Source: Candidatus Uhrbacteria bacterium (GTDB lineage: Bacteria; Patescibacteriota; Patescibacteriia; JACQRZ01). Taken from it: 40,235 nt of DNA. Both the position numbers and the translations under genes were made by a program. Positions within the stretch are counted from its first letter, which is position 1; each line of letters begins with the position of its first letter. This document shows positions 24,266 to 32,382 of this stretch, piece by piece. The notes under the pieces were generated by a model. It ran no database searches. It was not told the origin of the DNA and worked only from the letters and a program-made list of their open reading frames with translations. Location of the stretch: positions 1 through 40,235 of the forward strand of contig JAHFHK010000005.1 in NCBI GenBank assembly GCA_023246955.1, given 5' to 3'.

Positions 24266-25489
24266 ATGTTTGATGTTTCAAAAATACGAGCACAATTTCC
24301 TATACTTTCTCGAGAGATCAACAGGCATCCGTTGGTGTATCTTGATAATGCTTCAACAACACAAAAACCTCAATCGGTTATTGATGCAATGAATGATTTT
24401 TATACCACCCATAATGCCAATATTCATCGTGGGATTTATACTCTTTCCGAAGAGGCAACCGAGATGTACGAAGGTTCTCGGCATGCGGTTGCGGAGTGGA
24501 TTGGCGCCCGTTCGGAGGAAATAGTTTTTACTAAGAACGCAACCGAGGCGATCAATCTTTTTGTTCAGTCTTGGGGGGATACTCACGTCGGTCCTGGAGA
24601 TGAGGTTCTTGTCACTGAACTTGAACATCACGCTAATCTTGTGCCGTGGCAGGAGCTTTGTCGTAGAAAGAGTGCACATTTGAAAGTCGTACCGATTCGG
24701 GAAGATGGTACGATATCGTGCAAAGACGTTGAGGTGTTCCTTACTCCTCGCGTCAAAGTCCTTGCAATTACCGGTATGTCGAATGTGCTCGGTACGATAA
24801 CGCCCCTTAAGGAAATTATCGCATCTGCCCATCGTAATGGGACCGTGGTGATTGTTGATGGTGCTCAACTTTTGGCACATACTGCAGTGTCTGTCGTAAG
24901 TCTGGATTGCGATGCGCTTGTTTTTTCTTTTCATAAGCTTTTTGGACCTACTGGGGTAGGAGTGTTGTATGCAAAAAAGGAGATTCTTGCCGCTATGCCC
25001 CCTGTTGTATACGGAGGAGACATGATTGAGGTAGTCGAGCAGTACCGTGCTCACTATCGAGAGGCGCCTTGGCGTTTTGAAGCAGGAACTCCTAATATTT
25101 CTGGGGTTGCAGGAGTGATCCCGGCTATTGAATTTATCAAGAAGATTTCTCGTGATGGGTCTCATGAGTATTGTTCTTCCCTCTCTGCATATGCGCGCGC
25201 TGCACTTGAATCCATTGATGGGGTCAAGATCTTTGGCCCGCTCGATGCATCATTATCTGGGCCTATTATTTCTTTTTCCTTTGCTGGTATCCATCCCCAT
25301 GACATTGCTACTATTTTTGACGCTGAGGGGATAGCCGTTCGGTCCGGGGCGCACTGCGCACACCCCCTTATGAGGAAATTGGGGGTTCTGGCGACTACCC
25401 GCATCAGTTTGCAATGTTATAATACGCGCGAAGAGATTGATCGAGTATGTTCTGCGCTTGAGAAGGCACGTGTTCTTTTGGCGAAATAG
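24266..25489 (+). CDS. sufS: Cysteine desulfurase SufS (group II)
   Basis: The 407-residue PLP enzyme removes sulfur from cysteine to give alanine and an enzyme-bound persulfide. Visible are YLDNASTTQKP near the N-terminus, EHHANLVPW, the PLP-lysine motif SFHKLFGPTG and the catalytic cysteine in VRSGAHCAHPLM. The short active-site loop is that of group II desulfurases, which need a partner such as SufU, encoded by the next gene. It starts one base after sufD ends. Confidence 0.97.
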   Translation: MFDVSKIRAQFPILSREINRHPLVYLDNASTTQKPQSVIDAMNDFYTTHNANIHRGIYTLSEEATEMYEGSRHAVAEWIGARSEEIVFTKNATEAINLFVQSWGDTHVGPGDEVLVTELEHHANLVPWQELCRRKSAHLKVVPIREDGTISCKDVEVFLTPRVKVLAITGMSNVLGTITPLKEIIASAHRNGTVVIVDGAQLLAHTAVSVVSLDCDALVFSFHKLFGPTGVGVLYAKKEILAAMPPVVYGGDMIEVVEQYRAHYREAPWRFEAGTPNISGVAGVIPAIEFIKKISRDGSHEYCSSLSAYARAALESIDGVKIFGPLDASLSGPIISFSFAGIHPHDIATIFDAEGIAVRSGAHCAHPLMRKLGVLATTRISLQCYNTREEIDRVCSALEKARVLLAK

Positions 25490-25493
25490 GGAT

Positions 25494-25853
25494 ATGGATG
25501 TATTTTCTGAAGAAATTCTTTATCATTATAAGCATCCGCAGTGTTCTGCGCCCCTCATTTCCCCTACATATGAGGCTACAGGGGAGAATGTTTCTTGCGG
25601 GGATATGGTTTCGGTAACTCTTTCTTGTGATCATGATACGGTCCATGATGTGGGTATCGTAGTGTCTGGCTGTGCTATTAGCACCGCATTTGGCTCCTTG
25701 GTTGCTCTTGCGGTGAAGGGAAGAACGAGGGAAGAGGTCTTATCCTGGGATGATGCCCATATCCTTTCTCTGGTAGATGGGGAGGTATCACCTGCTCGAA
25801 AAAACTGTGCCTTTTTGGCGTTTCGTGCCTTAAGAAAAGCATTATTGAAATAA
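25494..25853 (+). CDS. sufU: SufU-type sulfur-transfer protein (IscU/NifU N-terminal fold)
   Basis: The 119-residue protein has the three conserved cysteines of the family, in NVSCGDMVSV, VSGCAIS and RKNCAFLAF, and the conserved aspartate after the first one. SufU binds zinc and takes the persulfide from SufS. The track start 25437 is inside sufS; ATG 25494, four bases after the sufS stop, gives the usual N-terminus (DVFSEEILYHYKHP). Confidence 0.93.
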   Translation: MDVFSEEILYHYKHPQCSAPLISPTYEATGENVSCGDMVSVTLSCDHDTVHDVGIVVSGCAISTAFGSLVALAVKGRTREEVLSWDDAHILSLVDGEVSPARKNCAFLAFRALRKALLK

Positions 25854-25857
25854 TTAT

Positions 25858-26214
25858 ATGGATATGAAGAGTTCGCTCACAAGAAAGGATGGTCCTGTCA
25901 TTCGTGTTCCAAAGGAACAGCGCACTAGCGATCTTTGGGAGCGCCTGAATTATGTACTCGATCCCGAGATGGGGGTTGGTGTCGTTGATTTGGGCCTTAT
26001 TTACAATATAGACGTTGAAGAAGGGATTGCGACCGTGGACATGACCTTTACGAGTATGGGCTGTCCCGCGGGGCCCGAGATCGTTGAGGACATAGAGAAG
26101 ACCATCAAGGAGCATCCTGGAATTAAGGAAGTTGTTATCAACATCGTATGGGAGCCAGTATGGGGTCCTGATTTTGTTGATGAAGAGGTGCGGATGATGC
26201 TTTGGGGCCAATAG
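25858..26214 (+). CDS. sufT: MIP18/DUF59 family Fe-S assembly factor (SufT-like)
   Basis: The 118-residue protein has the DUF59 core. It shows LNYVLDPEMGVGVVDLGLIYNIDVEEG, with the conserved DPE and DLGL motifs, and a conserved cysteine in TSMGCPAGPEI. The final WEPVWGPDFV...MMLWG segment is typical of SufT/PaaD-like proteins. They help mature Fe-S proteins. It is the last gene of sufCBDSUT and follows sufU by four bases. No clear terminator was seen in the 170 bases after it. Confidence 0.93.
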   Translation: MDMKSSLTRKDGPVIRVPKEQRTSDLWERLNYVLDPEMGVGVVDLGLIYNIDVEEGIATVDMTFTSMGCPAGPEIVEDIEKTIKEHPGIKEVVINIVWEPVWGPDFVDEEVRMMLWGQ

Positions 26215-26388
26215 TACGCTATACTCCTTTCCATAGAGACCCCCGCAAAATCGCCCTTTTTTGCTTCATGGGCACCCGTTGAATCCACTCAACGTATTAT
26301 CCATACGCTTCCTAGATTCAACAGCCCGTTCAACAAAAATTCATCGATTTTTCAGAGGTCTTTGCCTTGATTCATAATTTTGTTTTTT

Positions 26389-26856
26389 ATGCTTACTATA
26401 GGAGCAAAGGCACCCTTCTTTTCCCTTCAAGGGCTTCTTGAGGGGAAAGAAGGGAGCTATTCGTTAAAAGATTTTCTTGGGAAGTGGGTGATTCTTTATT
26501 TTTACCCTAAGGACGATACGCCGGGGTGCACCCAGGAGGCTTGTGATTTTCGTGACAGCATGACCGCTCTCTCTGAGAAGAATGCGGTCGTACTCGGTGT
26601 AAGTAAAGACCCTATTATCTCGCATACAAAATTTATACAGAAGTTTGGTCTTCCCTTTGCTCTCCTCTCTGATCCTGATACAAAAGTATGTGAACAGTAT
26701 GGTGCATGGAAGGAAAAATCTATGTATGGGAAAACTTTTTTAGGGATTTCGCGTACTACCGTACTCATAGATCCTTCTGGCAATATCTCAAAGATATGGG
26801 AAAAAGTAAAAGTGTCTGGGCATATACAAGAAGTTATCGATAGCATTCCTGTCTAA
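26389..26856 (+). CDS. bcp: Thiol peroxidase, BCP/PrxQ-type peroxiredoxin
   Basis: The 155-residue protein reduces hydroperoxides. It has the motif YPKDDTPGCTQEACDF with peroxidatic Cys and a second Cys five residues later, the arrangement of E. coli-type BCP that forms an intramolecular disulfide reduced by thioredoxin. The later GISRTTVLIDPSG segment is also typical. The track start at TTG 26380 adds three residues; ATG 26389 is preferred. It stands between the suf operon and dnaG; the 175 bases upstream are AT-rich and hold no clear promoter. Confidence 0.94.
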   Translation: MLTIGAKAPFFSLQGLLEGKEGSYSLKDFLGKWVILYFYPKDDTPGCTQEACDFRDSMTALSEKNAVVLGVSKDPIISHTKFIQKFGLPFALLSDPDTKVCEQYGAWKEKSMYGKTFLGISRTTVLIDPSGNISKIWEKVKVSGHIQEVIDSIPV

Positions 26857-26907
26857 GTATTTTTTACCTGGTTGTAGCTCTTTATTTTTGTTTTTATCCT
26901 GTTGTAT

Positions 26908-28710
26908 ATGGAGCACGATATCCGTGAAACAATTAAGGAGCGCCTTGATATTGTCGAGATCGTGAAAGAAACAGTTCCATTGCGTCAGGCGGGAGCCAAT
27001 TTTAAGGGACAGTGCCCCTTTCATCAGGAGAAATCTCCTTCGTTTATGGTGAGTCCTGCAAAGCAGATTTGGCATTGTTTTGGCTGTAGCCAAGGGGGAG
27101 ATGTCTTTGGTTTTGTGATGCGTCGAGATGGTCTCGAATTCCCTGAAGCGCTGCGCATCTTGGCCGAGAGGGCAGGGGTAGAGGTTGAAAAAGTGAATCC
27201 TCGGTTTGCTTCTCAAAAAAATACGATGCTCGATATTGTTGAGCAGACTACCGACTTTTTTCATCAGACATTTTTGAAGAATTCTGCAGCAGCAATTGCT
27301 CGTGATTATGCTGTGCAGCGAGGCATTACGTCTGACACTATTGAAGAGTTTCGTATTGGGTATTCGCTGCCCGATTTTGAGGCACTTCATCGTCACTTAC
27401 TGGGCAAGGGGTTTGGCGCGAATGATCTTGCACTTGCGGGAGTGAGTATAAAAAAGAAAGATAGATTTGGTTATTTTGATCGGTTTCGGGGGAGACTTAT
27501 GTTCCCTATCTCGAACCTTCATGGTCAGGTTGTTGGTTTTGGTGGACGCATTCTTGAACACAATGATGATGCAGCAAAATATATGAACTCTCCGCAGACG
27601 TCTTTGTATGATAAGTCACGGATTGTGTTCGGACTTGACAAGGCGAAGAACGAAATTCGGCTCAAAGGATCAGTAGTGCTTGTTGAGGGGTATATGGACT
27701 TTCTTGCCTCATATCAGGCAGGCATCAAAAATGTCGTTGCTTCATCGGGGACGGCGTTAACCGCGGAACAGGTTCGGCTCCTAAAGCGCTTTACTGATAC
27801 GGCTATTTTTTCATTTGATTCTGATAGTGCGGGGATCCAGGCAACCGAACGAGGAGTCACGACAGCACTTCGGGAAGGCCTGCAAGTAAAAGTTCTCCGT
27901 CTTCCCCGCAGCATTGATGGAGCACCTCTTTTTAAGGATCCTGATGAATGCATCCGAAAGGACGTGACGGCTTGGGTGGCGGCAATTGAGGGTGCACAGC
28001 CTTTTTTTGCCTATTTTGCTGATATTCTCTTTCCCGCTGTTTTTAGTGCAGATCCTGCCGAGAAGAAGAAGGCAGCACGGAAGTTCCTGGAGGTTCTTGC
28101 GCTTTTGCCCGATCCGCTCGAGCACGACCACTGGATTACTCAGTGTGCTACTCGTCTTGGATTTAGCGAGAGTATCCTCTGGGAAGAGTTTTCTCGTATT
28201 CGTTCCAAAGAAAAACCTCCCACCCCCTCTCTCGTGGCACCTCCTGCCCTCCCTGTGTCGAATAAGCCTGTTGCCGTCGATAATTATGGCGAACGTCATC
28301 TGGTCGCTCTTCTTATTGCCTATCCAGGCGTTATGGAGGGTATGCAGGGGATGCCGGCGGGGATCTTTACGAAGGATTCTCTGTGGCAGCTTTACAGTAC
28401 TCTTGAGAAGACGTATACTACCATTGATATGTCGCAGGGCGACGATGTTTTGCGTGTTATTCCGATGGAATTGCATGATATCGTACACCTTTTGCGCCTC
28501 TTTTTTTCAAAAGAATACGGAGAGATTGACGAATCCGAAGCGAGGACGACCGCCCACGCGTTGGCGCGGCACCTCATGAATACCTATATACGGAGCAGGC
28601 GATCGTTTCTCCAGCAGAAAATGCGTGAAGCGGAAAGCAAAGGCGATAGCGCTGGCGTTGTTTCTTTTACGCAAGAATTTTTGGAACTGAATAACCTCTC
28701 CCTCCCATGA
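26908..28710 (+). CDS. dnaG: DNA primase DnaG
   Basis: The 600-residue primase has the N-terminal CHC2 zinc finger (C36, H39, C57, C60), the catalytic domain with IGYSLP and [16 protein letters not shown], and the TOPRIM motif [17 protein letters not shown]. The acidic FDSDSAG motif follows, then a helical C-terminal domain that should contact the replicative helicase. The Pro/Ala/Val-rich stretch around residue 440 is a linker. ATG 26908 is used; the track start is an upstream TTG. The stop overlaps the rpoD start (ATGA), so the pair is translationally coupled, as in classical macromolecular-synthesis operons. Confidence 0.97.
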   Translation: MEHDIRETIKERLDIVEIVKETVPLRQAGANFKGQCPFHQEKSPSFMVSPAKQIWHCFGCSQGGDVFGFVMRRDGLEFPEALRILAERAGVEVEKVNPRFASQKNTMLDIVEQTTDFFHQTFLKNSAAAIARDYAVQRGITSDTIEEFRIGYSLPDFEALHRHLLGKGFGANDLALAGVSIKKKDRFGYFDRFRGRLMFPISNLHGQVVGFGGRILEHNDDAAKYMNSPQTSLYDKSRIVFGLDKAKNEIRLKGSVVLVEGYMDFLASYQAGIKNVVASSGTALTAEQVRLLKRFTDTAIFSFDSDSAGIQATERGVTTALREGLQVKVLRLPRSIDGAPLFKDPDECIRKDVTAWVAAIEGAQPFFAYFADILFPAVFSADPAEKKKAARKFLEVLALLPDPLEHDHWITQCATRLGFSESILWEEFSRIRSKEKPPTPSLVAPPALPVSNKPVAVDNYGERHLVALLIAYPGVMEGMQGMPAGIFTKDSLWQLYSTLEKTYTTIDMSQGDDVLRVIPMELHDIVHLLRLFFSKEYGEIDESEARTTAHALARHLMNTYIRSRRSFLQQKMREAESKGDSAGVVSFTQEFLELNNLSLP

Positions 28711-30071
28711 AAAAAGTCGTCCCCAAGAAGAAGGCCCCTGCCCCTTCTCATCAGGTGAAGAAGCCTGCACCTCATGCCAAAAAAGCCCCTTCGAAGCCTA
28801 TCCCCAAAACTTCTTCGAGGCCATTGCCGAAGAAGTATCCCTCGGGGTCAAAGGGATCCAGAAAGACGTTTCATTACCCCCCTTCTTCTTCCTCGAAGAA
28901 ATCTGCGAGTATTCCTATGGTTGCCGTCGAACAGACGAAGCCTATTTTTCCTACTCAAGAAAAACTTGCCGTTATATTACAAAAAGGGCGTTCACGGGGT
29001 TTTTTGACGGAAGAAGAGATTTTGCTCTATTTTCCTGACGTGGAAGTGTTCCTCGAACAATACGAGGACTATCTTGATATCCTTGATGGGCATAGTGTGC
29101 AAATTGTTGAGCGTCCTCCGTCGCTTCTCGGCAACATTTCTCTCAAATCTACCGCTCAACAGAATCTCGCTCCTCAGCCAAAGAAGAAAGCTTCAAAGGC
29201 GGTAGCGCCTAAGCTCATGGCGAGTACGATCGATCTTTCTGATATTTCTACCGATTCTATCCAGATGTATCTTCGAGAAATCGGTAAAGTGCCCCTTCTT
29301 ACGACGGAAGAGGAAATTTCTCTTGCAAAACGAAAGGATCGAGGAGATAAGGAGGCTGAATATCGTATTATTGAAGCAAACTTGCGTCTCGTGGTATCGA
29401 TTGCGAAGAAGTTTGTGGACAAGAGTCTTTCGCTTCTTGATTTAATCCAGGAGGGAAATATCGGGCTTTTCCGTGCGGTTGAGAAGTTCGACTATCGTAA
29501 GGGGTATAAGTTCTCTACCTATGCAACGTGGTGGATTCGTCAGGCAATTACTCGTGCCCTGGCTGATCAATCACGTACCATTCGTATTCCGGTACACATG
29601 GTGGAGACGATCAATAAGTTTCAGCAGATCCAGCGCCAGCTCATTCAAGACCTGGGACGTGAACCGTTGCCGGAAGAAGTCGCTGCTGAAATGGGTGAGA
29701 CAGTGGAGAAGGTGCGTCATATTATCAAAATCAACCAGGATACTATATCCATCGATACCTCTGTGGGCGATGATGATGAAAACAGTACGCTCGAGGACTT
29801 TATCGAAGATGTTCGTACGGTTACTCCTGATAGGGCGGCCGCGTTACAGCTTCTGAAAGAGCGTATGCATGCCATCATCAATACCCTCCATCCTCGTGAG
29901 CAGAAGATCCTTGAGATGCGTTTTGGACTTCTTGATGGTGTTTCTCACACTCTCGAAGAGGTGGGGGAGGAATTCGGGGTTACCCGTGAACGTATTCGTC
30001 AGATTGAAGCAAAAGCCCTCGAAAAAATCGAAAAAATCGTCGGTGTCGAGCGGTTGCGAGATTACGTATAG
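28707..30071 (+). CDS. rpoD: RNA polymerase primary sigma factor (sigma-70)
   Basis: The 454-residue sigma factor has a Lys/Pro/Ser-rich, low-complexity N-terminus (about residues 1-70), followed by a region 1.1-like part. Region 1.2 is [17 protein letters not shown]. Region 2 includes [14 protein letters not shown] and the -10 recognition helix [17 protein letters not shown]. Region 3 contains [10 protein letters not shown], and region 4 has the helix-turn-helix [18 protein letters not shown]. This matches the good -35/-10 boxes seen in the window. It overlaps dnaG by four bases and ends before a strong hairpin terminator. Confidence 0.97.
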   Translation: MKKVVPKKKAPAPSHQVKKPAPHAKKAPSKPIPKTSSRPLPKKYPSGSKGSRKTFHYPPSSSSKKSASIPMVAVEQTKPIFPTQEKLAVILQKGRSRGFLTEEEILLYFPDVEVFLEQYEDYLDILDGHSVQIVERPPSLLGNISLKSTAQQNLAPQPKKKASKAVAPKLMASTIDLSDISTDSIQMYLREIGKVPLLTTEEEISLAKRKDRGDKEAEYRIIEANLRLVVSIAKKFVDKSLSLLDLIQEGNIGLFRAVEKFDYRKGYKFSTYATWWIRQAITRALADQSRTIRIPVHMVETINKFQQIQRQLIQDLGREPLPEEVAAEMGETVEKVRHIIKINQDTISIDTSVGDDDENSTLEDFIEDVRTVTPDRAAALQLLKERMHAIINTLHPREQKILEMRFGLLDGVSHTLEEVGEEFGVTRERIRQIEAKALEKIEKIVGVERLRDYV

Positions 30072-30101
30072 GGCGCGGGATATCCCTCTTGCAAATCATA
30101 G

Positions 30102-30133
30102 AGAACGTGCTACCATGGGTAGTGCGTTCTTTT
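30102..30133 (+). terminator. Rho-independent terminator of dnaG-rpoD
   Basis: A 13-bp stem AGAACGTGCTACC/GGTAGTGCGTTCT with two G-U pairs and a 3-base loop ends in a T-run. Confidence 0.85.
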
Positions 30134-30144
30134 GTTATATATAT

Positions 30145-30188
30145 TCGGGGGTAGCTCTCCGCCAGCTGGCGGAGGTAGAGCAGTTGGC
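30145..30188 (+). pseudogene. Interrupted 5' half of a tRNA-Asn gene
   Basis: Bases 30145-30157 and 30174-30188 repeat the first 12-13 and the D-arm bases of the intact tRNA-Asn at 30430. The three bases AGT of the D-loop are replaced by a 16-base palindromic insert. The match stops at the top of the anticodon stem, three bases before the GIY-YIG start codon. The shared 18-mer TATATTCGGGGGTAGCTC also covers six bases before the tRNA. Confidence 0.85.
30157..30174. repeat. Perfect 18-bp palindrome CTCCGCCAGCTGGCGGAG
   Basis: The two 9-base halves are exact reverse complements. It sits in the D-loop of the partial tRNA-Asn copy. I found no second copy in this window. It may be a dispersed repeat or a nuclease recognition site. 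Confidence 0.8.
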
Positions 30189-30190
30189 AT

Positions 30191-30439
30191 ATGTATTACT
30201 TGTACGCGATATACAACGCAAAACATTCGAAGATATATATAGGGCAAACTGTTGATCTTGAAGAAAGATTACGTATTCACAATGAACGATTGATAAAAGG
30301 GTTTACCTCACGTTTTGATGGTGAGTGGCTTCTTATATATTCAGAGGAATCGGTCGATCGTAGTAGTGCATTATTGCGTGAGCATCAGTTGAAAAGTTAT
30401 CGAGGTCGGGAATTTATCCGGACGTATATTCGGGGGTAG
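30191..30439 (+). CDS. GIY-YIG endonuclease domain protein overlapping tRNA-Asn
   Basis: The 82-residue protein is a complete stand-alone GIY-YIG domain of the UPF0213/YhbQ size. It has YYLYAIYNAKHSKIYIGQT (the GIY and YIG elements), DLEERLRIHN (catalytic Arg and His region) and LLREHQLK with the metal-binding glutamate. Such domains nick DNA, sometimes as homing endonucleases. The ATG is three bases after the broken tRNA-Asn copy. The last codons and the TAG stop lie inside the intact tRNA-Asn gene (TATATTCGGGGGTAG), so the gene is framed by two copies of the tRNA 5' end. That position suggests arrival by insertion or duplication at the tRNA gene. Confidence 0.88.
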   Translation: MYYLYAIYNAKHSKIYIGQTVDLEERLRIHNERLIKGFTSRFDGEWLLIYSEESVDRSSALLREHQLKSYRGREFIRTYIRG

Positions 30440-30501
30440 CTCAGTGGTAGAGCAGTTGGCTGTTAACCAATTGGTCGTGGGTTCGAATCCCACCTCCCGA
30501 G
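30430..30501 (+). tRNA. tRNA-Asn (anticodon GTT)
   Basis: The acceptor is TCGGGGG/CTCCCGA with one G-U pair and discriminator G. The D-arm is GCTC/GAGC, the anticodon stem GTTGG/CCAAT with loop CTGTTAA (anticodon GTT at 30462-30464), and the T-arm GTGGG-TTCGAAT-CCCAC. The CCA end is not encoded, unlike in tRNA-Ser. The first ten bases also encode the end of the GIY-YIG gene. Confidence 0.96.
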
Positions 30502-30505
30502 CTTC

Positions 30506-30531
30506 TGGGATGAGATTGATTTCTCGTCCCA
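30506..30531 (+). other. Hairpin directly after tRNA-Asn
   Basis: A 10-bp stem TGGGATGAGA/TCTCGTCCCA with a 6-base loop and one G-U pair, lacking a T-run. It may aid tRNA 3' processing or protect the transcript end ahead of the next terminator. Confidence 0.6.
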
Positions 30532-30535
30532 AGAG

Positions 30536-30565
30536 AAAAGCATCTTCAGAAATGAGGATGTTTTT
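30536..30565 (+). terminator. Rho-independent terminator after tRNA-Asn
   Basis: AAAAGCATCTTC pairs with GAGGATGTTTTT (two G-U pairs) around a 6-base loop and ends in a run of five T. Confidence 0.8.
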
Positions 30566-30593
30566 CTCTATAGTCGTAAGTTATAAATATTTT

Positions 30594-31280
30594 ATGAAGT
30601 GCCCATATCCTGAGTGTAGAAAAGACTACAATGATGAGGGTTGGCCTCCTGTATATCATGGATGGATCGACCCGGAGGATTGGGAGGGGAGCATCAACGA
30701 AGAAATGACGACAAATAGAGTTCTGCTTATTACAAGGCGATGTCGTTTCTGTAATCAATTATTCCATACTCTGAGCGTTGGTCATCAAAATTATATCTCT
30801 GATCATGGCTGGAAAAGGCAGGATCCAACAATTGAGCCGCTTATACAATACCCAACATCAAAAACTAAATTTGAAGCAAAAGGAGTCTCAAAGGAAGTTG
30901 TCGCAGCCTTTAATGAAGCAGAGCGATGTCGGTCAGTCGGATCTTTGACTGGAGCTGGAAGTTGTTTGCGTAAGGCTATATATACACTATGTGATGCAAT
31001 GGACGTATCTGGTGCAGATTATCGTGGGAAAATCGTAAACCTACCAGTCAAAACAGAGTATCAAGAGCTCTTGAAACAAATAAAATGGCTTGGTGATAAT
31101 GTAACCAAGCCGGGGCAAGAGAAATACACTATGGATATGGTTGATGTAGCTTTAGAAATTCTCCCTGTCCTTGTTGATGATATATATATCAAGGACGAGA
31201 AGGCTGATACTGCTGCCAAACTCCTTGCGAGAGCGCGATCCGTAAACTCTCTTCCTGAAACATCAGAAGAGCAAGAGTAA
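30594..31280 (+). CDS. DUF4145-like protein with N-terminal zinc ribbon
   Basis: The track ORF begins inside tRNA-Asn; ATG 30594, after the tRNA terminator, is the credible start and gives 228 residues. The N-terminus carries MKCPYPECRKDY and later RCRFCNQLF, two cysteine pairs that can bind zinc. The second half holds FNEAERCRSVGSLTGAGSCLRKAIYTLCDAMDV, which resembles the core helix pair of DUF4145, a domain found in restriction-like and abortive-infection proteins and as stand-alone proteins. The function is unknown. Its position next to a tRNA and a GIY-YIG gene suggests accessory or defence-linked DNA (inference). A short C-terminal acidic tail ends the protein. Confidence 0.75.
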   Translation: MKCPYPECRKDYNDEGWPPVYHGWIDPEDWEGSINEEMTTNRVLLITRRCRFCNQLFHTLSVGHQNYISDHGWKRQDPTIEPLIQYPTSKTKFEAKGVSKEVVAAFNEAERCRSVGSLTGAGSCLRKAIYTLCDAMDVSGADYRGKIVNLPVKTEYQELLKQIKWLGDNVTKPGQEKYTMDMVDVALEILPVLVDDIYIKDEKADTAAKLLARARSVNSLPETSEEQE

Positions 31281-31337
31281 CTAACACTTAGTAAAATCTC
31301 ATAATAATATGAGACATATCAAAGTGGGTATTGTCAT

Positions 31338-31490
31338 GCAGAATCCAAAGAATTCTTACATGATCCTCGTCAACAGTATTTTAAAGTAGTTCCGAGGTGG
31401 ATCAGATATTCAAATTTCTCTATTGATCCTCAGGAAGTGTGGGAGATAAGAGCGACGGTTGTCGCAGGTGGAATAAAAGTCCCATATTGA
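31338..31490 (+). pseudogene. C-terminal remnant of a pyridoxamine 5'-phosphate-oxidase-like gene
   Basis: In frame before TGA 31488, this stretch reads SKEF, DPRQQYFKVVPRW, RYSNFS and DPQEVWE. It is closely similar to the last 45 residues of the intact PPOX-like gene at 38042-38488. No start codon or upstream two thirds of the gene is present, and the last dozen codons have diverged. It is a truncated paralogue left by deletion or recombination. Confidence 0.85.
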
Positions 31491-31544
31491 AACGTTACAT
31501 CTATTTGGTAGATGTTTCGTTTAATAATATAATCGTTACATCTA
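31490..31544 (+). repeat. Hairpin plus direct repeat CGTTACATCTA
   Basis: AAACG-TT-ACATCTA and TAGATGT-TT-CGTTT form a stem with a symmetric TT/TT internal loop (31490-31522). The 11-mer CGTTACATCTA recurs in direct orientation at 31534-31544. It lies between the PPOX remnant and the tRNA-like repeat and is not explained by a gene. Confidence 0.6.
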
Positions 31545-31581
31545 ACTCAAACAAGTTCGAAATTCGTTCCATCCTGCGAGC
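31541..31581 (+). repeat. Direct repeat A, tRNA-3'-end-like
   Basis: This 41-base stretch matches repeat B (32383-32426) in 36 positions, all five mismatches being transitions, plus one 3-base gap. It includes TTCGAA and CCTGCGAGC, which resemble a damaged T-loop and acceptor 3' strand of a tRNA. The two copies flank the glycosyltransferase gene. It is a candidate attachment-site scar. Confidence 0.6.
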
Positions 31582-31589
31582 ATGTAGAG

Positions 31590-31612
31590 ACGAGCCTTAG
31601 CGGCTCGTTTTT
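31590..31612 (+). terminator. Rho-independent terminator
   Basis: A 7-bp stem ACGAGCC/GGCTCGT with a 5-base loop is followed by TTTT. It ends whatever transcript runs through repeat A, ahead of the glycosyltransferase gene. Confidence 0.85.
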
Positions 31613-31631
31613 GCTTTTAGGATGCACGGAG

Positions 31632-31637
31632 TATAAT
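31632..31637 (+). promoter_or_regulatory. TATAAT -10 element giving a nearly leaderless glycosyltransferase mRNA
   Basis: TATAAT ends eight bases before ATG 31646, so transcription should begin one to three bases upstream of the start codon. The -35 is weak (TTGCTT at 31611 with a 15-base spacer). Confidence 0.45.
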
Positions 31638-31645
31638 TAGGATAT

Positions 31646-32356
31646 ATGAAGCATATAGTAATCATACCTATTTTTAATGAGCTAGACACGGTTAAGGTGT
31701 CATTAGGGGCGTATATAAAAAATACTGACCATTCACGATGCAGTACCTATCTTATTGATGACGGAAGCGATACTGAGACGGCTGATTATGTTAAGGCTAT
31801 GGCTAAAAAGCATGGCTTGAATTTGCTGAGAAATCAAAAGAATATTGGCAAACCAAAAAGCATCAATAGGGTTATCCATGCCAATAAAGATGCCGACTTC
31901 TTTACGGTCATAGACAGTGATATGGTAGTTAAAACTCCGAGGTGGAATAGGGTGCTTGAGAAAGCACATGGCGCGTGGAAGAATCAAGCTATACTTGGAG
32001 TAAAATTAGATTTGGTGGGCTACGAATTCAAAAGGGGAGGCATGACGTTTGGAGATCTTTTCCCGTTCTGGACGCTACCTGGAGGATTCTTCTCTATTCC
32101 ATCATCCGTATTTAATAAACTTGGTTATTTCTATGACAAGGTGCGCAGACATGAGGACGCAGAGTACTGCAGGAGAGCTGCTACTCAGAGAATAGAGTGG
32201 TATTACACTTCGGATATAAAGACCACTATCTTGTCGCATGTGTCGTTTGCCAATAATCCGCTGTATGTTCAAATAAAGGAACGAGAACTAAATATTTACA
32301 AGAAACGCTCCTTGTATATTATGCAAAGTCACAAAGTTTACTACAGTCCATTTTAG
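31646..32356 (+). CDS. Glycosyltransferase family 2 protein
   Basis: The 236-residue GT-A fold protein starts with HIVIIPIFNELDTV. It has the nucleotide-binding DDGSDT motif, the NIGKPKSIN segment, and the metal-binding DSD (residues about 89-91). An ED motif (RRHEDAEYC) could be the catalytic-base region. It would transfer a sugar from a nucleotide sugar to a surface glycan or lipid. No membrane helix is present, so it is cytosolic or peripheral. It stands alone between two hairpin terminators and between two tRNA-like repeats, like a gene cassette. No Shine-Dalgarno sequence; the mRNA is probably leaderless. Confidence 0.85.
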   Translation: MKHIVIIPIFNELDTVKVSLGAYIKNTDHSRCSTYLIDDGSDTETADYVKAMAKKHGLNLLRNQKNIGKPKSINRVIHANKDADFFTVIDSDMVVKTPRWNRVLEKAHGAWKNQAILGVKLDLVGYEFKRGGMTFGDLFPFWTLPGGFFSIPSSVFNKLGYFYDKVRRHEDAEYCRRAATQRIEWYYTSDIKTTILSHVSFANNPLYVQIKERELNIYKKRSLYIMQSHKVYYSPF

Positions 32357-32382
32357 GGGTAGACCAAATTTGCTGCTGTATG

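Noticed and set aside
24353-25165. 270-residue minus-strand ORF
   Set aside because: It is the mirror frame of sufS, rich in Arg/Ser/Cys without domain pattern; sufS is certain.
30145-30501. Intron in tRNA-Asn encoding a homing nuclease
   Set aside because: The downstream tRNA is complete and the upstream match covers only the 5' half with a palindrome in the D-loop, so no splicing is needed.
30444-30593. Upstream part of the 278-residue ORF
   Set aside because: It is read from tRNA-Asn, a hairpin and a terminator; ATG 30594 starts the zinc-ribbon protein.
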